40,256 nt of DNA. Origin: CAYOBW01 sp964402115. GTDB taxonomy: Bacteria; Verrucomicrobiota; Kiritimatiellia; UBA8416; CAYOBW01. Under the pieces are notes generated by a model. That model had not been told where the DNA came from and made no database searches. It worked only from the letters and a program-made list of their open reading frames with translations. Numbering within the stretch: position 1 is the first letter of the stretch; the number at the start of each line of letters is the position of its first letter. Both the position numbers and the translations under genes were made by a program. The stretch is taken from the NCBI GenBank assembly GCA_964402115.1, contig CAYOBW010000026.1:1-40256 (forward strand). The letters are read 5' to 3'. Positions 17,139 to 24,256 of the stretch are shown one piece after another.

Positions 17139-18029
17139 ATGACACGACTCAAACAGGGTTGCGTTGGCGCGGTGATGTGTGGTGTGTCGGCCTGGTTGAC
17201 GTCCGCCGTCCCGGTTCCGGCGGCGGATAACAATTACAGCCTCAACGGCGGCAATTACGCGACGGCCGGGAGCTGGAGTCTCACCACCATTCCCGGCAAC
17301 GGCAACAACCCGATCCAGCTGGGCAACAATGCCGTCGCCGGCGCCACCACGTTCGACGTCGCGGACGCCACGGGCACGCCGGCGGTGGACCTGGCCGTGA
17401 CCGCCCTGCTGCAGAACGGGCGCAACGGCGGCTCCGCGGCCGTGGCCAGCGGTCTGACCAAGAGCGGCAACGGCACGCTGGCTTGCGCCGACAGCACGTA
17501 CACCGGCGTGACGACGCTCAACGCCGGCACGCTCCTCGTGAACGGCGTGCACAGGGGCGGCGGCAATGTGGAGGTCCCCGGCGGCGTCCTGGGCGGGAGC
17601 GGCAGCCTGTCCGGCGCGGTGAACGTCAGCAGCGCCGGCACGCTGGCTCCCGGCGGAGTGGGCGGCCCGGCCCGTCTGACCGTGAGCAACAACGTGTACT
17701 TCGCGTCGGGCTCGGTTCTGAAGATTGATTTGGAGGGGACGACGGAAGGTTCCGGGTACGCTCAGCTGCGGCTGACGGGCAACCTGAAGCTGAATGGCGC
17801 CACGCTGTCGCTGGTGGCGCCCCCGACGTTCAAGCCGGCGGTTGGGACGGAGTTCGTCATCGTCAGGGATTTTGCCAGCATGGACGCGACGCTTTTCGAG
17901 AACGCCCCGGAGGGTCGCGAACTCCTGGCCGGCGGATCCGGCTACGTCATCCACTACGATGGCGCCGGCCGGCAGATCAAACTGGTCTCGCGCAAGGTTG
18001 ACAACGGCGCCACGTTCTACTTCCGGTGA
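17139..18029 (+). CDS. Short PATR protein, type B tail (gene 6)
   Basis: Exported protein of 296 residues with a strong AAGGAGG (17127-17133). Signal peptide about 1-28 (cleavage near VPVPA/ADNN). After a short front (YSLNGGNYATAGSWS), it joins at IQLGNN directly to the last half-module (TTFDVADATGTPAVDL), one PATR motif and the type B end (ENAPEGRELL, VIHYDGAGRQ, tail VDNGATFYFR). The same IQLG...TTFDVADATG stretch sits deep inside genes 5 and 7, so this gene looks internally deleted. It is the minimal B form: signal, one repeat, terminal domain. Gene 7 follows 29 bases after the stop. Confidence 0.88.
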   Translation: MTRLKQGCVGAVMCGVSAWLTSAVPVPAADNNYSLNGGNYATAGSWSLTTIPGNGNNPIQLGNNAVAGATTFDVADATGTPAVDLAVTALLQNGRNGGSAAVASGLTKSGNGTLACADSTYTGVTTLNAGTLLVNGVHRGGGNVEVPGGVLGGSGSLSGAVNVSSAGTLAPGGVGGPARLTVSNNVYFASGSVLKIDLEGTTEGSGYAQLRLTGNLKLNGATLSLVAPPTFKPAVGTEFVIVRDFASMDATLFENAPEGRELLAGGSGYVIHYDGAGRQIKLVSRKVDNGATFYFR

Positions 18030-18058
18030 TCGGGCGGGGACGCGCAAGGAGGGGCACG

Positions 18059-21000
18059 ATGCACGGGAAGCAGAGGGGGCGCCCGGACGACGCCGGGCAG
18101 GCGCGCGACAGGCCGGCGGCGCGCAGCGGCGGGTGGCAGGGGGGCTGGGCGGTCGCGTGGGCCGCTGCCCTACTGCTGGGCGGCGAGCACGCAGCGCGGG
18201 CCGCCGTCAACGTGTTCACGGCGGCCGGAGGCGACGCCTACGCTGCCACGAACAACTGGACGCTTGGCACTGTCCCGGGCGACGGGAACAACGACGAGCC
18301 GCGCATCGGGGTCGCCGGTCACACGCCCCGCGCGGCCGCGTACGCCACGGCCACGAACTACACCACCAGCGGACGCTTGCTGGTCGGCCTGGGTACGGGC
18401 AGCGTGGGTGCGTTGACGCTGAGCGGCGCCGCCGGCACGCTGACGTTCGGCGGTGGCCCGTTCGGTTCGGCCAATTACGTGGGCGTGGACGGCGGCACGG
18501 GCACGGTGGCACTGGCCGCCGGCACGTTGAGCATCTGCGGGGCTGGAGGGGCTGGCGTTGGCGGGCACTTGCACGTCGGGGCGAACGGCGGCGTCTCCAC
18601 CGGCACGGTGACGGTGGATGGCGGCGTCCTGGCCGTGGGCACGCGCATGACCCTGGGCGTGGGCTATCCGGGCGATCTCGCCAACGTTGTCGGGAACAAC
18701 GGCAACGGCAACGCCACGCTGACGATCGCCGCGGGCTCTGTCAGTCTCGGTACTGGGTCGAACGCCGACACGGACAAGGGCTGGCTTTACCTGAAGAGCC
18801 CGGCGGGGGGCACGGGCACGGCCACGGTGAACCTCAACGGTGGCGTCCTGTCGCTGCGGCAATTCCAGGCGGGGGCCGGTGGCACGGCGAAGATCGTCAA
18901 CTTCAACGGGGGGATCGTTCAGGCGCGCACCAACAACGTGAGTTTCCTGTCGGCGGGCGCCGTCCTGAATGTCCGCGACGGCGGGGCGGTTTTCGACACG
19001 GCGGGCTGGGATGTGGCCGTGGGCGGCGCGCTGCTGGCCGCGGGGAGCGGCGGGTTGCGCAAGCAGGGCGCCGGCACGCTGACGCTGGCGATGGCCAGCA
19101 CCTACAGCGGGCCGACGGTCGTCAGCAACGGGACCCTCCAGGTGGCGGCCGCGCCCGGCGGCGTGACGGCGGGCTGCGCGCTCTGGTTCGACGCGGCCGA
19201 CGGCGGCACCCTGTTCCAGGATTTGGAGGGGACGCAGCCGGTAGCCCGGAGCGGCGATCCCGTGGCCTTGTGGAAGGACAAGAGCGGCCACGGGCGCGAC
19301 GTTTCCCAGGGCGCCGTCGCCCAGCGGCCCACTTGCCAGTTCGACGTGCAGAACGGACGCGCCGTGGTCCGTTTCGATGGCATCAACGACGTCTTGAGCC
19401 GCGCAGCCGCCGGCCTGACCAACACGCCGCTCAGCGTCTGCTTCGTGTTTTCCCCGCGCTACGCGACGCTCGGCTATAACCCCGGCATCGTCGGAATCCG
19501 GACGGCGACCGCCACGCGGCTGTCCATCCATGCGGTCGGCAACCGCGCCGGAATCAACACGTGGAACGGCGGGGTCGTGGGCGCGACGGCCCCGCTCGCC
19601 CTGGCGTCGAATGCGTTCGTGGAGGCGGCGGCGATCGACACGGGCGCCGCCCAGACCCTCGCCAGCGGGGGCCGACCGCTCGTGAGCCAGGCCTACGCGC
19701 TGGGTTCGACCGCCGCCGCGGTGCTGAACCTCGGCAGTTCCAACGGCCTCGGCGAATGGCTGAACGGTGATCTGGCGGAGGTGCTGATCTACACGAACGC
19801 GCTGGGCACGGCGCAGCTGCAGGCCGTCGCGTCCTATCTCCAGACCAAGTGGTTGAGCGTGCTGCCGGCGGGGTCTGCCCTGGCCCTGGCGGGCGGCACG
19901 GTCCTCGACCTCAACGGCGGCCATGCGGCCGCGGCCGGCCTGACCGATCTCGGCGGGCGGGGGACAGTGACGAATAGCGCCGCGAACCAGCCGGCCCGAC
20001 TGGCCTTCGGCCCGGCTTCCGGCACCAATACCTTCTCCGGCACGATCGGCGACCGCGGCGTGTCCAACGCCTTGAGCATCGTCAAGACGGGCGGCGGCAC
20101 GCAGATCCTGACCGGGACCAACGGCTATCGCGGCCTGACCGTCATCCGCGCGGGCACCCTGGCGTTTGCATCCGGCAGCCTGGGGCAGGGTGGTGTGGCG
20201 TTCACGGGCAGCGGCGTCCTGCAGTGGCGCGGCAGCAACACGACCGACATTTCGACGCCGCCGGCCACGTTCGGCGCGGGCGCCGTGGCCGGGCTCGATA
20301 CCGGCAGCAACACGGTGGTGCTTGCCGGCGCGCTGGACGGTTCCGGCGGCATGGACAAGCGCGGCGCCGGCCTGCTGGTGCTCGCGGGCACCAATACCCA
20401 CGCCGGGATTACGCGCGTGCTGGCCGGCACCCTCAAACTGGCCTGCCCGCTGGCGCTGCAGGCGAGCACGTTGAACTGGAACAACGACGGCGGCGCGCTC
20501 GATCTGACCGCCCTGAACCGGGCCGTGTTCGGCGGACTGCAGGGCGCGCAGGCGCTCGCGTTGCCTCGGGATTTCGCCCTTAGTGTCGGCGCCAACTCCA
20601 CCACGTACGCCGGTGGGCTCGGGGGCACGAACGCAGCGCTGACGAAGGTCGGAGGTGGCACCCTCGTCTTGACCGGCAACAACCGTTACACCGGGCCCAC
20701 AACAGTCAACGCGGGCACGCTGCAGTTCGCCGGCACCGGCTCCGTGTACAACAACGGCACCGGTGCCGGGGCGGTTACGGTCAACGCCGGGGGGACGCTG
20801 GCTTTCGGTCGTCACGACACCTTCGGCAACCACCTGGCGCGTCCCGTCACGGCGGTTGTCGTGAATCCGGGCGGGCTGGTGCAGAATGCCGCGACCTTCA
20901 CCACCCTCATGGATCTGACCTTGAACGGGGCGGAGTTGCGGGCCAACGGCGGCGCCAGCGCGTCATGGCCGGCATACCAGCTCAAAGGCCGCGTGGCCGT

Positions 21001-21748
21001 CGTCGGTAGTGCCGCCTCCCACGTCACGGCCACCGCCTCGGCCAACGCGTGCACCCAGATCCAGCTGGGCGACAATACGGTCGGGGGGGTGACGACCTTC
21101 GACGTGGCTGACGCCACCGGCACGCCTGCCGCCGATCTCACCGTGCTGGCCGCGCTCCAGGACGGGCGCAACGCCGGCTACGCCGCCGTGGCCAGCGGGC
21201 TGGTGAAGACCGGCCCGGGCACCCTCGTGCTCTCCAACGCCACCTTCACGGGCGCCACGACCGTGAACGACGGCACGCTGCTGGTGGATGGCGCGCAGGC
21301 CGGGGCGGGGCTCTGGACGGTCAACGGCGGGGTGCTGGGGGGCCGCGGCAGCGTGGCCGGCCCGGTCGGCATCGGCGCGCGCGGCACGCTGGCGCCGGAT
21401 GGCCTTACGGTCAAGGCGGGTATCGTGTTCGTCGCCGGCGGGTGTCTGCGCGTGGACATCGGGGAGGGCGGCGCCAGCCGCTTGGCGGTCACCGGCAGCC
21501 TGGTCTTGAACGGGGCACGCTTGAACGTCACCGTCGCCGCGGGTTTTGTGCCCGCACCCGGCACGGTTTACCCGATTATCGCGGGCTTCTCCAACACCGA
21601 CCCCGGCACGTTCGACGGCCTGCCGCAAGGCGGCGTGCTCCAGGTCAGTCCGTCGGTTGCGTTCGTGGTCAACTACGACACCGTCAACCGCCAGGTCACC
21701 CTCGCCGCCAGCCGCGCCGCGATCGGTACGGTGTTGATCGTCCGGTGA
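18059..21748 (+). CDS. PATR repeat protein with LamG-like domain, type A tail (gene 7)
   Basis: Exported protein of 1229 residues. The ATG at 18059 is chosen for AAGGAGGGG at 18047-18055; a GTG at 18026 would overlap the stop of gene 6. The leader is long (about 48 residues) with a charged front before WAVAWAAALLLGG. Modules: beta-repeat front (to about 370), a LamG/concanavalin A-like domain (about 371-600: CALWFDAADGG, LWKDKSGHGRD, VVRFDGINDVL, WLNGDLAEVLIYTNAL), a GSLGQGGVAFTGSGVLQW module (about 704-791), NNDGG...GGLQGAQALALP (about 798-884), an HD module (about 894-1054) and the type A end (YPIIAGFSNTDPGTF, tail GTVLIVR). Five PATR motifs. LamG domains often bind glycans, so this may be the ligand-binding member; inference. 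It converges with the next gene, 14 bases away. Confidence 0.9.
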   Translation: MHGKQRGRPDDAGQARDRPAARSGGWQGGWAVAWAAALLLGGEHAARAAVNVFTAAGGDAYAATNNWTLGTVPGDGNNDEPRIGVAGHTPRAAAYATATNYTTSGRLLVGLGTGSVGALTLSGAAGTLTFGGGPFGSANYVGVDGGTGTVALAAGTLSICGAGGAGVGGHLHVGANGGVSTGTVTVDGGVLAVGTRMTLGVGYPGDLANVVGNNGNGNATLTIAAGSVSLGTGSNADTDKGWLYLKSPAGGTGTATVNLNGGVLSLRQFQAGAGGTAKIVNFNGGIVQARTNNVSFLSAGAVLNVRDGGAVFDTAGWDVAVGGALLAAGSGGLRKQGAGTLTLAMASTYSGPTVVSNGTLQVAAAPGGVTAGCALWFDAADGGTLFQDLEGTQPVARSGDPVALWKDKSGHGRDVSQGAVAQRPTCQFDVQNGRAVVRFDGINDVLSRAAAGLTNTPLSVCFVFSPRYATLGYNPGIVGIRTATATRLSIHAVGNRAGINTWNGGVVGATAPLALASNAFVEAAAIDTGAAQTLASGGRPLVSQAYALGSTAAAVLNLGSSNGLGEWLNGDLAEVLIYTNALGTAQLQAVASYLQTKWLSVLPAGSALALAGGTVLDLNGGHAAAAGLTDLGGRGTVTNSAANQPARLAFGPASGTNTFSGTIGDRGVSNALSIVKTGGGTQILTGTNGYRGLTVIRAGTLAFASGSLGQGGVAFTGSGVLQWRGSNTTDISTPPATFGAGAVAGLDTGSNTVVLAGALDGSGGMDKRGAGLLVLAGTNTHAGITRVLAGTLKLACPLALQASTLNWNNDGGALDLTALNRAVFGGLQGAQALALPRDFALSVGANSTTYAGGLGGTNAALTKVGGGTLVLTGNNRYTGPTTVNAGTLQFAGTGSVYNNGTGAGAVTVNAGGTLAFGRHDTFGNHLARPVTAVVVNPGGLVQNAATFTTLMDLTLNGAELRANGGASASWPAYQLKGRVAVVGSAASHVTATASANACTQIQLGDNTVGGVTTFDVADATGTPAADLTVLAALQDGRNAGYAAVASGLVKTGPGTLVLSNATFTGATTVNDGTLLVDGAQAGAGLWTVNGGVLGGRGSVAGPVGIGARGTLAPDGLTVKAGIVFVAGGCLRVDIGEGGASRLAVTGSLVLNGARLNVTVAAGFVPAPGTVYPIIAGFSNTDPGTFDGLPQGGVLQVSPSVAFVVNYDTVNRQVTLAASRAAIGTVLIVR

Positions 21749-21762
21749 CCACGCGGTTCGGA

Positions 21763-22293
21763 TCACCTCCCGACCCGCGCTTCGCACCCCGCGAGGGCTG
21801 CCGTCGCACGTGGTATATATGCGGCCGGCAGCAGCGCGATTCGGTTGCGGAGGTGCGCGATTTCGACCAACTTGTGGTGCAGAAGTGCCGTAACGAAGTC
21901 GAGGTCTTTCTCCCGGCAGGCCGCCAGCTTGCTGGCCGCCAGGTCCTCGGGTGAGAGGCAGAGGCCTGTCACGCCATGTGTGGCTGGCGTCGCCACGCGG
22001 ACCAGGCGGTCACGCCAGCCTTCGGGGAATGCCGCCGATTCGGGCATGATGCCGTGTGCGTAGTAGCCGTAGGTCTCGTGGAACGGGGAGAGTTCGCCGA
22101 TGGAGCCGTCGATGAGGTCGGCCTTCTCGGGGGCGTCGAGCGGGAACGCGTCGACCTCCATCGAACGCCGAAGTTCCTCGGGCGCTTCGGGAAAAGTCCC
22201 GAGTATGGCCTGGCTGCCAAGGACGACGATTTCCCGCTCCTCGGTGAGCGCCCCGGCCGCCCTCAGGATGTGCTCAAGCTGCGCGCGGGTCAT
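21763..22293 (-). CDS. Nucleotidyltransferase-like protein (DUF6036/AbiEii-type)
   Basis: Protein of 176 residues. The front carries a minimal nucleotidyltransferase signature: VVLGSQAILG (G26-S27) followed by MEVDAFPLD with acidic E46 and D48, the usual place of the metal-binding pair. Later SPEDLAASKLAACREKDLDF fits the family, where a lysine and acidic residues follow. Known relatives include AbiEii/MenA-like toxins and DUF6036 proteins, which transfer nucleotides to RNA or protein. Its start lies inside the end of the upstream gene (20-base overlap), so the two are translated together. Substrate unknown. Confidence is good for the fold, moderate for a toxin role. Confidence 0.75.
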   Translation of the reverse strand: MTRAQLEHILRAAGALTEEREIVVLGSQAILGTFPEAPEELRRSMEVDAFPLDAPEKADLIDGSIGELSPFHETYGYYAHGIMPESAAFPEGWRDRLVRVATPATHGVTGLCLSPEDLAASKLAACREKDLDFVTALLHHKLVEIAHLRNRIALLPAAYIPRATAALAGCEARVGR

Positions 22294-22597
22294 GGCGGAA
22301 TTTCCGGTAGAGCGCCCAACGTTCGCGCGGCAGGAGCACGTCGCAGAAGGGATTGCTCTGACGCATTCTTGCGCCGCGTTCCGAAGGGTCGAGCAGGACG
22401 GTCCGAATCTCCGGCCATGGCCGGCTGAGTAGTTCGCTCCAGAGCGCGAGATCGGCGCACGGCGCCGTCTTCAGCCAGCGCATACAGCGTGCGCGAGCCC
22501 TGTCAATCGCCCCATGTTCGGGATCCGCATCTATACGGCTCGCGATGGCATGCGCAAGCACGAGACTGCGCGCATCTATCTGCGGGTGCGATTCCAT
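22274..22597 (-). CDS. Small partner of the nucleotidyltransferase (putative antitoxin)
   Basis: Protein of 107 residues, charged and alpha-helical in composition, with an end (MRQSNPFCDVLLPRERWALY) that I recognise from small proteins encoded just before DUF6036-type genes. The ATG at 22597 is chosen; an alternative TTG at 22633 adds 12 residues. No clear Shine-Dalgarno is seen. It overlaps the downstream gene by 20 bases. An antitoxin or regulatory role follows from the pairing only. Confidence 0.6.
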   Translation of the reverse strand: MESHPQIDARSLVLAHAIASRIDADPEHGAIDRARARCMRWLKTAPCADLALWSELLSRPWPEIRTVLLDPSERGARMRQSNPFCDVLLPRERWALYRKFRHDPRAA

Positions 22598-22651
22598 GCC
22601 CCGTACTGTAGGACACCACTGTGCGAGAGGCAACCCCTTAATCCGTCACGC

Positions 22652-22770
22652 CAGTGACGCAGGGGGGGCGCTAACGGCGGGGACCGCCGTCTCCACGCCT
22701 CGTCGCCTGCCCGCGCGATGGAGACGGCCGTCCCCGGCCGTTATGTGCCATGTAAGCCCCTGCGTCACTG
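22652..22770. repeat. Palindromic intergenic element, copy 2, with perfect terminal inverted repeats
   Basis: The 119-bp element begins CAGTGACGCAGGGG (22652-22665) and ends with its exact complement (22757-22770). Inside are two more arms, TAACGGCGGGGACCGCCGTC near 22672 and the matching GACGGCCGTCCCCGGCCGTT near 22723, so the whole can fold into a long branched hairpin. It is the inverted counterpart of 2418-2540. It fills most of the gap between 22598 and 22903. Confidence 0.85.
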
Positions 22771-22780
22771 AAGATACGAC

Positions 22781-22825
22781 AAGCGCGACTTCGCGCTTGC
22801 CTTTGGCGCGGGAGCGGCTTCTAAT
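22781..22825 (+). promoter_or_regulatory. Promoter of the oxidoreductase gene with overlapping palindrome
   Basis: A -35 TTGCCT (22797-22802), a 17-base spacer and a -10 TCTAAT (22820-22825) make a good sigma-70 type promoter about 80 bases before the start codon. The palindrome AAGCGCGACTTCGCGCTT (22781-22798) touches the -35 element and could be an operator. Confidence 0.5.
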
Positions 22826-22903
22826 CACCACTCAACCGGCGCAGGCCACGACGTGCGAGGGGTTCTCGCCGTGACGTCAGCGCCTTGAAAGGAGCCGCAG
22901 CCG

Positions 22904-24199
22904 ATGCATGCTGAGTCGAACGTTTCACGTCGCGATTTCCTGGGTACGGTCGCCGCCGGCGCTGTCCTTGCCGCAGCCCCACGCATCCTGCGCGCGCAGG
23001 GTGCCGTCGGGAAGACGGTCAAGATTGCCCTGATCGGGTGCGGCGGCCGCGGCAGCGGTGCGGTCGGCAATTGCATCGAGGCGGGCAAGGCCATTGGCGT
23101 GACGGTCAAGCTCGTGGCGGTGGCGGATGCCTTTGCGGACAAGGTCGAGGGGTTGGCCCGTGCGCACGGCCTGCCCGCCGACCGGGCCTTCTCGGGCTTC
23201 GACGCGTATCGCAAGCTCTTGCAGACGGATGCCGAGCTCGTGCTGCTGGCTACGCCGCCGGCGTTCCGTCCCGTGCATGCCGCGGCGGTGATCGAGGCCG
23301 GCAAGCAGCTGTTCATGGAAAAACCCGTGGCCGTGGATCCGCCGGGCGTGCGCCAGGTCATAGCCGCGGGTGAAATCGCCAGGCAGAAAGGGCTGACGAT
23401 CGTAGCCGGAACCCAGCGGCGGCACACGGCCGGCTACCTGAAGAACGCCGCGGCGATCCAGGCGGGCGCGGTCGGGAAGCTGCTCGGCGGCGTGGTCCAG
23501 TGGAACGGCGTGGTGCCCTGGGTGCGCGAACGCCAGCCGGGGTGGAGCGACGCCGAGTACCTGGCGCGCAACTGGGTCAATTTCACGGGCATGTCCGGCG
23601 ACCACATCGTCGAGCAGCACGTGCACAACCTGGATGTCGCGAACTGGTTCCTGGGCCGGCCGCCCGTCACGGCGCTGGGCTTCGGCGCCCGCGTCCGGCG
23701 GGAGACCGGCGACCAGTATGACTTCTTCAGCGTGGACCTCGACTACGGGGACGGCGTGCACATTCACAGCCAGTGCCGGCAAATGGCCGGCACCTACTCC
23801 AAGGTTGGCGAGTACTTCCGGGGCTCCGACGGCGAGGTGTACGGCGGCGGAAAACTGACGGGCAAGGAGGTCCGGATTCCCGACATCCAAGGGCATGCGA
23901 ACGGACAAGTGCAGGAGCACATTGACCTCTTGAATGCGTACTTGGGCGGCAAGCCGCTCAACGAAGCCCGCCAGGTGGCCGAGGCCACCCTCACGGCCAT
24001 CATGGGTCGCCTGTCGGCCTATTCCGGGCAGATCGTACGGTGGAGCGACGTGCTGGAGAACAAGGCTTCACCGTTCTACGCGATGACCTGCGAGCCCGGC
24101 GCGCTGGCATTCGAGAAAGGCCCGGTCACGGCGCCGCCCGATGACGAAGTCCAACTGCCTGGCGCCGGCGGCAAGCCGGCCAAGCGCAAGAAGAAGTAA
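22904..24199 (+). CDS. Gfo/Idh/MocA family oxidoreductase with Tat signal
   Basis: Protein of 431 residues, probably a periplasmic NAD(P)-dependent sugar or polyol dehydrogenase. It starts after AAAGGAG (22888-22894). A twin-arginine signal, SRRDFLGTVAAGA (R9-R10), precedes cleavage near residue 31. The Rossmann fold opens at IALIGCGGRGSG (residues 41-52), and the family EKP motif is at 139-141. GTQRRH and HIVEQHVHNLDVANWFLG mark the active-site half. The lysine-rich end (AKRKKK) is unusual but of little informative value. PVC bacteria carry many Tat-exported members, often in sugar breakdown. No sugar transporter or kinase adjoins it, so the substrate is open. It has its own promoter. Confidence 0.9.
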   Translation: MHAESNVSRRDFLGTVAAGAVLAAAPRILRAQGAVGKTVKIALIGCGGRGSGAVGNCIEAGKAIGVTVKLVAVADAFADKVEGLARAHGLPADRAFSGFDAYRKLLQTDAELVLLATPPAFRPVHAAAVIEAGKQLFMEKPVAVDPPGVRQVIAAGEIARQKGLTIVAGTQRRHTAGYLKNAAAIQAGAVGKLLGGVVQWNGVVPWVRERQPGWSDAEYLARNWVNFTGMSGDHIVEQHVHNLDVANWFLGRPPVTALGFGARVRRETGDQYDFFSVDLDYGDGVHIHSQCRQMAGTYSKVGEYFRGSDGEVYGGGKLTGKEVRIPDIQGHANGQVQEHIDLLNAYLGGKPLNEARQVAEATLTAIMGRLSAYSGQIVRWSDVLENKASPFYAMTCEPGALAFEKGPVTAPPDDEVQLPGAGGKPAKRKKK

Positions 24200-24235
24200 A
24201 GGGTGCGGCGGCTTGAGGCGAAGAGCGGAAGGCGT

Positions 24236-24255
24236 GCCGCCGGGCGTCCGGCGGC
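24236..24255. terminator. Bidirectional hairpin between convergent genes
   Basis: GCCGCCGG-GCGT-CCGGCGGC is a perfect 8-bp GC-rich stem lying between the stop codons of the oxidoreductase (24199) and the HzsA-related gene (24257). There is no clear T-run on either strand, so termination efficiency is uncertain. Confidence 0.5.
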
Positions 24256-24256
24256 C

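Noticed and set aside
2669..21748. CRISPR-like or simple tandem DNA repeats
   Set aside because: The repeats are degenerate protein-coding beta-strand motifs in frame, of varied length, without unique spacers.
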